Source of the DNA: Cymodocea nodosa
Lineage: Eukaryota > Streptophyta > Magnoliopsida > Alismatales > Cymodoceaceae
Assembly: GCA_036874045.1 (NCBI GenBank)
Contig: CM072342.1
Span: 9,201,501-9,265,500 of the forward strand
Direction: 5' to 3'
Length of the DNA: 64,000 nt
Within the stretch, counting starts at the first letter, position 1. Each line of letters opens with the position of its first letter. The notes under the pieces were generated by a model that saw only the letters and a program-made list of their open reading frames with translations, was not told the DNA's origin and searched no databases. A program made the position numbers and the translations under genes. Shown piece by piece: positions 1 to 10,033 of this stretch.

Positions 1-573
1 ATTATAAAACTACTTAAGTACACATGTCGTGATCTGGAATATTGACTTAAGTTATCTTTCGGAAGGTTATCTGTAACTCTCCGAAATGCACCTAAGCATC
101 GGATACTTAGGTTTATAAGTCTCTGAAACTTTCTGAACACCTTAAGTTCAAATTGTGCACGTGTTGAATTTCACTGCTTTATAATGTCTTAGTTGAAAAC
201 TCGAACAGTTATGTTTAACTCTTCGACTTTTTACACCTATTCCTTCGAGAAACTTGAACAATTATCATAAGTCTTTAAGTTTTCTCACTTTTCACTTAGC
301 CTGAAATTATTTTCTTTATACGAACAATTACGCTAAGTATTTTGCAATTGTTGGTTGTAAAACTTGTACAGTTATTGCAAGCACTTGAGTTATTTATCGG
401 TAACGGATCTTATATTTATGATTTCAATGATTGAATCCATTTATCCGTTTATAAACACGAAGAGTTATAAATGTTTTACTAACAACCTTTCGTGTTTCTA
501 CCTTAGTAAAACCCTAGCTTCACAATCTTTACTTCCACTAAGTTCTACAGTGTAAAGCGAAGATTAATCGACA
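1..573 (+). other. Pol-aORF spacer of copy A (partial)
   Basis: Non-coding. It aligns by eye with about 14460-15135 of copy C and, reversed, with 43570-44220 of copy G. It is rich in short motifs of the type CGAA(C/T)AGTTAT and AACTCTTCGA that recur dozens of times in the spacers and LTRs of this family. A short ORF at 364-555 has no counterpart in the other copies and is not called. Confidence 0.75.
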
Positions 574-3162
574 ATGTCAGAACGTGGAAGAGGACATGGT
601 AGAATGACCAAAGTGCAGAAAAGAGAGCTGAAAATTTAGAAAATACAAAGTGAAATCAACGACATTTACTCTAGGTACACTTTTTCAAAAGAAATACTGC
701 ATGAAATAAGAAAAGCTGTTCAAGATGAGAAAAATTTATGTTGGAAATTTATTTGAAATTATGCTGAAACACAGTTTAGACTAAAATAGACTGAACTTTC
801 CGCATTGCATTTATGGAAAAGAAATTTACAACCTAACCCTGTGGTTGTAAGTTCTAGACATGTACTAGAGACATCGGTACAGTCTATCACCTATTATGGA
901 AAGAAGTGGGGACCAATGATCGAAAATGCAAACAGGGAATTACAATCCTTATATTCCCAACATTATTTTCCCCCAGTTGTTTTAGATGATATTAAATAAT
1001 ATATAGATGAACAAAAAACTGCCATTAGTAAAATGAGCCTTCGAAGTGAAGGACAAAGAGTTTATCAACTCAAAATGGTAGAGGTGGAGAGCTTAAAACT
1101 CTATATTCCATTATTACCACCTAGGCATCATGGTGAAGGACCATCAAGACCCCAGGTGCCTTTAACAGGAGAAATTAAGACAATTTTAGAACCTCCTGAA
1201 CAACCTGAAACACTGCAGACATATAGTCGGAAAAAGAAAAAGACAATTGAATATTTTGGACTAATTGTAGGTGTACAAGGAATATTGCAGCAAAAAGAAG
1301 AATCAGTGAAAAATGAAAAACTATGGTCCATTGCAGATGCTGGACAAACATTTTTATCAGGAATCCCAGCAGATGTGACAAATATTGGCTTACAAGCATA
1401 TACTCTAAGGTATTGTGTCACATTAGTGCATAATGTATCATTTAAAACAATGGATAGTTTTTCACACAATGCTATAAGCACACATTCTTTTCCTACAGAA
1501 AGAGAGAATGTAGGAAATTTTGATGATACGTATACAGATGATATCCAATTTGATGATATTTTTGATAACATAGACACTAAGTTTATGAATTTTGAAGATA
1601 TTTCATCTAAAGAGGAATGTACAGATATTCTTCCTCTTACTGTATCTTGAACAAAGATTTTTGAATTTTGGTGCAGTTGCTTATACTACACTTTACATAT
1701 ATGGTTATGTCTATTACAGTATATAGTATACTTGTTGATAAATGTATATAATCAACAACATACACAGTTACAAATAGAATATGATACTACCAATGTCTCA
1801 CATATACAAATTTCAGAAATATAGGATGATTCTATTCCACAAACAGATATAGAACATTCTTTCATACAAAGATAGTTGTATAGATCAAATATAGATATAC
1901 ATGTTGCTAATATATAGATTGTTACAGAGACTGTTGCTATTGAAATGTTTCCAGAAGAACAAACAACAGAATTTCAGCAGATTATTGATACAACAATAAC
2001 AGATATTTCAGACATTTATACTAGTTTTGATGGAACTTCCACCAATTCTGAAAGATTTGAAAATATAGATGCTGCTGGTAATATTGAAACAAGGCCTAGA
2101 TTAGAACATCATGACAGGAAAATACCTAATCCTGAACAGAGTTTAGATGAAAATACACTATTATGGTTCAGAAATAATTCCTGTTATGACAAATTTCGGA
2201 CATATAAAACTTTTACAATTTTATATTCAAGACCAGTTAAGTTTGAAGGGATGGCACACATACAAGAACTGTTTGAATTTCAAGGCTTGTTGACTCTACT
2301 TCCACAACAACCAGGCCATCTTGCTATTCCCGAACTTATCAATTGTTTTTACTCAAACTTAATAGTGGAAGAAGGTATTCTTGTTTCTAATATACAAGAC
2401 AATGACATATATTTCACTCTAGATTTACTTTATCAAGTACTTGGTCTGAAAAATGGAGTTAAATTATCAGAAAGAAAACAAGTTTATCGATTGGAATGGG
2501 ACATTACAAGTTTAGCCAAAGATCTAACTACCAACAAACCATTGAGATTACTAAATGACTTAAATGACCAAGCATGTTTTATTGCAAAAATATTACATGC
2601 TACATTGTTTCAGAGGTTTAGTCATGGGGCAGAAGTTGGCAGATGTTGTCTTTATGCTACATACGTATTAATAAACCATATACAGGTGAACTAGTATGAT
2701 ATTTTTGTTTCTCATATCTTACATTTGTAGAGTAAATTATTTTATGGTGATACGATTTTGAGAATTGTGGCAAGTCAAACAGATATTACACCTTGGCCAT
2801 AGAAAAGATTAAAGTCAAAATCTTTCTCTGCAAAGGAACTCCAAAAATACCAGGACATAGATACACCTATCCTCAAACAACAACAACAAGATTGGCAAAC
2901 ACAGTCATAGCCACAACAGCAACAATCCACACAATTTATAGAAACACAGCAACATACGGATATACAATAAGGTATACATACAGAAATACATACAGGTATA
3001 GTTACAGACATACATATTGAATTTTTACAGCAACCATCACAAGTTTCTCAAAATGATTTAGATCAAGCATTACTTGATCAGATAAACAGAGTTAGTACAG
3101 AAATTGCAAAGAAAATTTCAGATACTCTGATTGATATTTTTCGAAGACAAAGAGGCTTGTGA
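574..3162 (+). pseudogene. Extra ORF (aORF) of copy A, Transposase_32-like, with in-frame stops
   Basis: The ATG at 574 begins MSERGRGHGR, an RG-rich start shared with copy G (ATG at 43568). The frame runs to TGA at 3160-3162, 863 codons, with no frameshift but about a dozen internal stops (first TAG at 637-639). Regions: RG-rich N-terminus; helical part to about residue 150; a conserved central part; a hydrophobic segment at about residues 368-393 (1675-1752) containing IWLCLLQY and YLLINVY; an acidic stretch; about residues 545-720 with RPVKFEGM, LFEFQGLL and LINHIQVN, which resemble the plant 'putative plant transposon protein' (Transposase_32-like) family; then a Gln-rich linker, tetrapeptide repeats and a C-terminal helix ending FRRQRGL. 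Function is unknown. It lies after pol in the sense orientation, the position of 'env-like' ORFs in SIRE elements, but I see no N-terminal signal peptide. Confidence 0.8.
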
Positions 3163-3455
3163 TTATACAAATTATGTATTACATGATTTATTTTTTGTAA
3201 TTTGTAACCAAAACTATTATGTCAACTGTTTACTGATTTTAATGTTGTGTTTATTTTTCACAGTTTATGCTTAATCCATAAATCCTATGTATGTTTGAAA
3301 CTATTGTTTTGATTAATATATACTTAGTAAGATTTCCTTCCTTACATTTAACTTGCTTAACTTCCTAAAGGGGGAGAAAATAGTTTGTTTAGTTTTTTAT
3401 AATGCCAAAAAGGGGGAGATATAAATTATGTGACTTATTAGGTTTTGACATCATC

Positions 3456-3468
3456 AAAAAGGAGGAGA
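3456..3468 (+). promoter_or_regulatory. Polypurine tract of copy A
   Basis: AAAAAGGAGGAGA lies directly before the LTR start TGTTAGG and would prime plus-strand DNA synthesis. Two similar tracts lie just upstream, at 3367-3380 and 3407-3420. The second, AAAAAGGGGGAGAT, is a better match to the consensus than the one actually beside the LTR. Confidence 0.8.
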
Positions 3469-3469
3469 T

Positions 3470-4635
3470 TGTTAGGTATTTAATTTTGATGATATATACT
3501 TTATTAACATATTTAAATAAGTCTACATAATATTCTTTAAGTATATTTCTCTAAGTATAATAGCTAACAAATTATGAGAAAGTTTCATTTTTATGTCGGA
3601 TAAATTAAAGATTTCTGAAGAGTTAGATTTGCAATAGTTAAACTTTCGGATAGTTAACGTTTCTTTTTTGTCGAATACTTTATGTTAAAAACTCATATAG
3701 TTAAGGTTATCTGCACGTGCGTTTTTAATGTTTTAAGTTGTCACGTGTTTTCCATGTGCGTTTGATAATGAAAAATTGAATAATTAGATAATTGTTTGAG
3801 TTTTATAAAAGGACTAATGAACAGATAAGTTTCTTTGTTTAGTCACGTGTTTTGCAGGTGCAAAAACTCGAAGAGTTAAAGAATAAGTGTTCGAGTTTTT
3901 ACAGGACTTAAAGGATAACTGTTCGACTAAATCGAAGACTTAGAAGATATTCTACAAGACTCCAGGAAGATAAAGCTTCAGTGAATCTATGAAGTAGAGA
4001 TCGTGGAAATTCAAATTGTTAGTGGAGAAAGTGAAAATTAAAATAGAAAGTAATTTGGATTAAAGAGAAAATTAGTACGTGGATTATGGTTTGTGGATCA
4101 AGTGGATGAACATGCTAAATGTGAAAGACAACAGAGTTCGACTACTAATAGAGAGTACGAGCTACATTACAACAGATGATCCCAATCTCAAAAACCAAGT
4201 CTGAATATTCAATCCGGATCCCTAACTGAAAAGTTAAGTTTGAATATTCATATTTTGAAAAATTCTCCAACATCAAAAGAAGTTCAAAATTCCAAGCAAT
4301 TTTAGAAAAGGAGCTGCAAACGTAAGAAGTCTGGAAATTCGACAACTAGAGAAGAAGAGATACAGAAGCTGAGCAAAGACAAAGAAAGATAAGGTTTTAT
4401 ACAATTCGAAATTAGTTTTCAATAAGAGCTTTATTGTTATATTCGAATTGTATATCGAACATTTCTGTATCAAAACGTTAAGAAGGGAATTGAGTTGAAA
4501 AGATATTGTAAATTCTGTCTTGAAATAAAAGAATAGAATTTCATTTACGAGTGTTTTGTGCTCTTGTTTTATTTGCTAGTATTTAATTACTAAAGACACA
4601 ATTCACCCCCCTCTTGTGATATAGACGATTCTACA
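3470..4635 (+). repeat. 3' LTR of copy A (family A/C/G)
   Basis: 1166 bp, beginning TGTTAGG and ending CTACA, homologous throughout to the two LTRs of copy C. TATAAAA at 3804-3810 is a plausible TATA box. The end includes the conserved block CACAATTCACCCCCCTCTTG before the terminus, found in all copia LTRs of this window except those of D. Confidence 0.9.
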
Positions 4636-5571
4636 TTCAACCTCTAAACTTGTTATTACCTCAATATTTTCAAGTACATCTGCAATAACTTATTCAATAT
4701 CAATTGTCTAATGCTCTGATTGTTTAATTTTTTTATCATTAGGGCTTGAACCTATAGAAAAACTTGACCTAATTTGTTGCATTAATTTCTTTTCTAGTTT
4801 TCTAGAAAAAGTGAATAAAGTCTCATCATCATCAGTTTTAGTGTGTTCGGAACTAATGAGCTTATCAGATGCATTGAAAGGCACAATGTCTAGACATACA
4901 TTGCCCTTTGGAATTAAATCTTCATCTGATTTGCCTTTTCCAACAATATTTGTTTCCTTAGAAACAATTTTTTTGACTCTTTGTCTTTTATAACAAGTCA
5001 ACTATTCTTTTGCTATTGTTGTTGTTTTCTTCTAAATCTGGTCCATAAAAGTTTTTTATTTTAATTCTTCAAGAGCACTTTCTATAGCTATTGCCTTTCG
5101 AAGACTGTCAACTTTTCTTTGATCAACAACAATACTTGTCTATTTTTCTTTTGAATATAAAGGTGTAGGTATAGCAGATTCATGTTCTTCGTCAAATGAT
5201 TGTAGTCTTGTTCCATTGATAGGTGTTTGAGGAATTCAATTAGATGAGCCTACTCCTTTTTCTAAATATTTAGCATATTGTTCCAAAAATGCTATCTCCA
5301 CACATTTCATATGATATTCTCTATCATATTTACTTCTTATTCCCATATATTGTATATTGGTGATTGTATTTTGAAGTTCTTGTCTAACTTCATCTAGTAT
5401 GTCTTCAGAAAAGAAATAGTCGCTATATATTTGAGCTAACCTTTTGTCAACTTGCAAAATTTTCTTAAACCATGCTTGTGGAACGTCATCTACAACTATT
5501 TCTTTGCTTTTTGCACTTCCTCTACCTCTTCCTTTTCCTCTACCATGCCCTTTGTTAAACTTGGAAACCAT
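4636..5571 (-). pseudogene. aORF of copy B, N-terminal part (B/J type)
   Basis: Starts at ATG 5571 (MVSKF, next to an upstream Met codon at 5574) by alignment with J at 57930, with an RG/KG-rich start. It shares with J the blocks FKKI..VDKRL, DYFFS.DILDEVRQEL, YDREY.MKC.EIAFLEQYAKYLEKGVGSSN and CLDIVPF.AS.KLISSEH. Stops interrupt it, for example just after GVGSSN. It ends at the copy A insertion near the position equivalent to J 58800. The Transposase_32-like part is therefore not in the window. Confidence 0.8.
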
Positions 5572-7157
5572 CATCGCAAGTTGTAACAGGAACAAGCAGG
5601 AAAGATTTTCAGAAAGATGTTTACGAGATAACCTAAGTTCCTGTGTAATAAGTGTTTAAATAGGGTTTCTATAGAATAACTTAACGAGTCTATTAGTCGA
5701 GTTTGTGTTTTAAATGAATATTGAATAAAGTTTATTCAATCGAGATACCTGAAACATTTAAGCATAACTTGTTGAGTTACCTAACCTAATGATTAAAACT
5801 CTATTTAGAGGTAGTTTTACACGTTACCTTACATAACCTAACGTCTAATTAGTATATTTAACAAAAATTTGGATGTTTTCAACTGAAAGCTTCCGAAAAC
5901 AACATACAAGCTAAAAGTAACTTAACTAACCATTATCTTGAGAACATTGTAAACTATTCTAATATTCTTTTTATGAACCTAAAATAGTTTATTTGTTTAT
6001 TAAATTGTTTCATCAAGATCGTAAGAGGACTAAACTTAGATTAACTAAGATTTATATTTTGAATGATATTAATCTATTTTTGACATTGTAATTCCTCCCC
6101 CTACAAATATACTTCAAATATATTCAATAACATACAAAATATACTTGTATAAAGTAGGTGTTACTTATAACTATACTTTAAATTTTCTTTTAAAGACTTT
6201 TGTTATCTTGAATTCATCAAGAATGATTTCCAAAGTCAACTCCAACCGTATATGAATCAAAACATAACTTTGAACTTAATTTGATTAACTCAAGTAGAAT
6301 AAAGGAATGTATCTCAAATAAACACTTTCAAAAGTACTAATTTAGATCCAACAAATCAGCAGTCATATTGGTAGAAACTATATTCGATTCAAAGATCTCT
6401 ATAGTTAATGAAACAACTTTTATCTTTTCAAGCAGTAAATATTGATAATTTTCTTTAAAAGTTAGATTGAAAAGCATGAATCATACAAGAGCTTTTTAAT
6501 GTACTTGTATAATGAGCTTTCAATCAGCAATCTCAGGTCTGATTAGGACCTTAGGTTGCCAGATTTAAAGAATCCTTTTTTAGGACAATAATCCTTATAT
6601 ACCTATCTGCTCAAGTACAAGAGGCTCATGATCAAATTGATCAATAAAGTCTCAAAGATTTTCACTTTGTAAGCACTTTTTATTTTAAGCACAATATATA
6701 TGTATTTCATTAATACAGATGCGATAAAACACAAATCTCATACAATTTTTATGTTTGCGATTTTACTAAAAATATGAATCAATTTCAACAAGCTTATACT
6801 TTTGAGTAGTAGTTTAATAGGATTTACATATAAATTATTCTACAAGTTTAATCAATCAAGTCAAACTCATTCTTGATCATATTCACTTTCATTGATCCAA
6901 AGAAGACATTAAATCAAAATTTTAGCATTTTAGAGGAATTTAATGTTTTTCATTGACATTTCCACTTAAAATAAAAAAACATTAAACTTGGAAAGAGAAG
7001 TAAAATCAATAAGATACTACGATAATATTATGGTAAATGCATAGTATCTTATGTAGTAGTTTACATATTACTTAGATATTTATGATAAGTATATAATATC
7101 TATGAGGTAAACAATATCATCAACAATGTTTATCTTTTGTAGAGTTTTAAGCATTTT
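5572..7157 (-). other. Pol-aORF spacer of copy B
   Basis: About 1.6 kb without a supportable gene, matching J 56342-57929 in reverse and, more weakly, K 62030-63100. It contains a purine-rich tract on the minus strand near 6090-6100 (GTAGGGGGAGG). That resembles the polypurine tract but lies before the aORF rather than beside an LTR. Confidence 0.75.
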
Positions 7158-7720
7158 ACTCATCACATAGCCTACAAATACCTAAATTTAATCTTATGTT
7201 GCAAAATGTATTTTCATCTAGAGGTTTTGTAAATATCAACTAATTGATTTTCACTAGACACAAATCCTAATTTAATTTTACCTTTAATTACATTATCTCT
7301 TAGAAAATGATGTCTAACCTCTATATACTTTGCTCTAGAATGTAATACAGGATTTTTGGAAAGATTTATTGTAGAACTATTGTCACAATAAATCTCAGTT
7401 GTATCATAAGATAATCCAAAGTCTTCTAAAGTTTGCCTTATCCATAGAATCTGAGTGCAACACAATGCAACAACAACATATTTTGCTTTAGTAGTTGAAA
7501 GTGCTACACAATTTTGCTTTTTACTAAACCATGACACCAAATTATTTCCCAATAATTGACATGTGCCACTAGTACTCTTTCTATCAGACCTAGATCCTAC
7601 GTAATCAGCATCAGTATATCCAATAAGATCTATTGAACCATCCTTAGAATAATACAGTCTGAAATTTTTAGTTCCTTGTATATATCTAAATATTCTTTTA
7701 ACAGTAATTGAGTGTGATTC
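7158..7720 (-). pseudogene. RNase H end of copy B pol
   Basis: Encodes the C-terminal part of Ty1/copia RNase H: DADYVGS.SDRKSTSGTCQLLG, VSWFSKKQN, then IYCDNSS, HSRAKYIEVRHHFLRD and the pol terminus LGICRLCDE. It joins the segment starting at 19217 once copy C is removed. TEAEY of related copies is TKAKY here, changing an acidic residue of the RNase H core, and a stop follows IYKTSR. An apparent N-terminal extension in the same reading frame is LTR sequence of copy C, not protein. Confidence 0.9.
7716..7720. repeat. Target site duplication of copy C, left
   Basis: GATTC directly precedes the 5' LTR of copy C and recurs directly after its 3' LTR at 19217-19221. The uninterrupted relative, J near 55783, has GATTC at the same codon position on the opposite strand. 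Confidence 0.92.
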
Positions 7721-8910
7721 TATTAGGAATTTTGTTTTGATGATATATGCTTTATTAAAGTTTTTAAATAAGTCTAAATAATATTCTCTAAGTATAATAG
7801 TTAATAGATTACTGGAAAGTTTCATTTTTATGTCAAATAAGTTAAAGTTTTCCAAAGAGTTAGATTTTTGATAGTTAAACTTTCAAATAGTTAATGTTTC
7901 ATTTTTGTCGAATAGTTTATGTTAAAAAAACTCGTATAGTTTAGTTATCTGCATGTGTGTTTTTAATGTTTTAAGTTGTCACATGTTTTCCATGTGTGTT
8001 CGGTAACGAAAATCAAATAGTTACATAACTGTTCGAGTTTTTATATGCATGGATAGATAAGTCTTCGAGTTTTATAAAATGACTAATGAACAGAAAAGTT
8101 TGCTATGTTTAGTCACGTGCTTTTCAAGTGCAAAGACTCGAAGAGTTACATATAAGTATTTGAGTTTTTACAAGACTTAAAGGATAACTGTTCAACTAAA
8201 TCGAAGACTTAGAAGATATTCTACAAGACTCCAAGAAAATAAAGTTTCGATGAATCTACGAGTGGAGATTGTGGAAATTCAAAATGATAGTGGAGAAAGT
8301 GGAAACTCAAAAGGATAATAATTTGGATTAAAGAAAAAATTAGTGCGTGATTATGGATTAAGAGGATGAACATACTGAACGTGAAGACATAGTTCGACTA
8401 CCAATAGAGAGTACGAGCTACATTACAATAAAGGATCCCAATCTCAAAAACCAAGTCTGAATATTCAATCTGGATCCCTAACTGAAAAGTTAAGGTTGAA
8501 TATTTATATTCTAAAAAATTCTCCAACATTAGAAGAAGTTCGAAATTCCAAGCAATTTTAGAAAAGGAGATACAAACGTAAGAAGTCTAGAAATTTGACA
8601 ACTGGAGAAGAAGAGATACAGAAGCTAAGCAAAGAGAAGGAAAGAAGCTGTGTGTATAAAGATCAAGTTTTATACAATTCGAAATTAGTTTTTAATAAGT
8701 ACTTCGTTTTTCTATTTGAATTGTATATCGAACACTACTGTATCAAAACCTTTAAGAAGGGAATTGAGCTAAAAAGATATTGTAAATTTTGTCTTTAAAT
8801 AAAGAGTAGAATTTCATTTACAAGTGTTTTGTGCTCTTGTTTTATATGCTGGTATTTTAATTACTAAAGACACAATTCACCCCCCCTCTTGTGATATAGA
8901 TGATTCTACA
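7721..8910 (+). repeat. 5' LTR of copy C
   Basis: 1190 bp. It starts TATTAGG, a decayed TGTTAGG (compare 18020), and ends TGATTCTACA. A TATAAAA candidate TATA box lies near 8073. The rare alternative that this and the 3' LTR come from different insertions is excluded by the matching target duplications. Confidence 0.93.
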
Positions 8911-8912
8911 AC

Positions 8913-8924
8913 TGGTATCAAAGC
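8913..8924 (+). promoter_or_regulatory. Primer binding site of copy C
   Basis: TGGTATCAAAGC lies 2 bp after the LTR end. It is complementary to the 3' end of plant initiator-Met tRNA with one mismatch to the usual TGGTATCAGAGC. Confidence 0.9.
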
Positions 8925-9005
8925 ACTTTATCTTAATTAAGAGCTTTTATTTCTCTATTTAGGAATTAGTTTTTCCTATCATTTACTTAGGATCATCTGT
9001 TTGAA

Positions 9006-10033
9006 ATGGATAATACTAAAATCTTAGTTAGACGGAGGGACAGACCACTAATCGTCCTCCTATGTTTGAAGGTAGCAATTATGGCTATTGGAAATATAGG
9101 ATGAAAGTATTCTTTTAGTCAATCGATTTCAAACTATGGCATATAATTAGCAATCCTATAATGTTAGTTACGACTCATTATGATACTTGGACTTTTGATG
9201 AAAAGGAGCGAATGACACTGAATGCTAAAGGTTTAAACATCTTGTTTTGTGCTTTATCTCATGATCAATTTAATAAAGTGTCTGCATATCAAACTACATA
9301 TGAGATATGACATGCATTAGAAGTTGCCAATGAAGGTACTAACTAGGTCAAGGAATCTAAGATTAATATGTTAGTACATAAATATGAGCTTTTTAAAATG
9401 CACGAAAATAAATGTATCTCTAACATGTTTTCCCGTTTTCTTGAGATTGTAAATTCATTAAAATCTTTAGGTAAGAAATTTAAGGAAAAAGACTTGGTAA
9501 GAAAGATCCTTAGATCTTTAACTAAAATTTGGGCTCAAAAGACAACATCTATTGAAGAGTCCAAAGATTTAAATACATATACTCTTGATGATCTCATAGG
9601 AAATTTGACAACCTATGAAGTATAACATTTAGATCCAAAAGGGAAAAATCCTAGAAGGGATCTGGCTTTTGAGGCTGATAATGTCTTAGAAGTTACTAGT
9701 GATTCTAATGGTGATTTACTATTGTTGACCAGAAAATTTAGAAATCTATTAAAGAAACGCAGGAACTTTAGGTCAGCAAAGACATTTGGAGATATGGAGA
9801 AGAAGTCATTCACGAAAGACAAAAGCATATGCTACAAGTGCAACAAACTGGGTCACTTTCAAACTAATTGTCCGCTCAACGAAGATAAGAAGAATTCGAG
9901 AAGGAATTTTAGGAATAAGAAATTCAGAAAGAGAAGGGCACTTAAAGTGACATGGGATGACTCTTCAGTTTCACAAAGTGAAAAAACAAAGGATTCAACA
10001 TTAGACAATGAATCCTCATCAACATCAAATTAA
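9006..10033 (+). pseudogene. gag of copy C
   Basis: Likely start ATG 9006 (MDNTKILV). A 1-nt indel near 9040 puts the rest in another frame, then YWKYRMKVF, LNAKGLNILFCALS, KINMLVHKYELFKMHE and GNLTTYEV match the UBN2-type gag core of copia elements. Zinc knuckle CYKCNKLGHFQTNC lies at 9830-9871, followed by a basic stretch and RALKVTWDD. In-frame stops include VFF*SID and TYEI*HALE. Unlike B, F and J, there is no coiled-coil linker of about 300 residues after the knuckle; VCFMA is followed almost at once by the protease. Confidence 0.88.

Larger units (their letters stand above)
1..4635 (+). mobile_element. Copy A: 3' part of a SIRE-like Ty1/copia retrotransposon
   Basis: The window opens inside the spacer that follows pol, then shows the extra ORF, a polypurine tract and a complete 3' LTR ending in CTACA at 4635. 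Order and sequence match full-length copy C (spacer 13177-15135, aORF 15136-17727, LTR 18020-19216), so 5' LTR, gag and pol should lie left of the window. The right border falls directly on the minus-strand aORF of copy B, so A most likely inserted into B. The matching target duplication would be outside the window; right flank 4636-4640 is TTCAA. Confidence 0.9.

Noticed and set aside
1128..1577. 149-codon minus-strand ORF opposite the copy A aORF
   Set aside because: Mirror of the aORF coding strand; no domain, and the same strand in G and C is broken. The plus-strand frame is conserved in all three.
574..3162. Reading the aORF as a retroviral envelope gene
   Set aside because: No N-terminal signal peptide, RG-rich start, a single internal hydrophobic segment, and a Transposase_32-like domain instead. 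Position alone is not enough.
7721..7855. Apparent N-terminal extension of the B RNase H reading frame into copy C
   Set aside because: The added residues are translated from the C LTR antisense strand beyond the GATTC insertion point; chance fusion by insertion.
8913..8924. tRNA gene near the LTR ends
   Set aside because: Only the 12-nt match to the tRNA 3' end is present, as expected for a primer binding site; no tRNA body follows.
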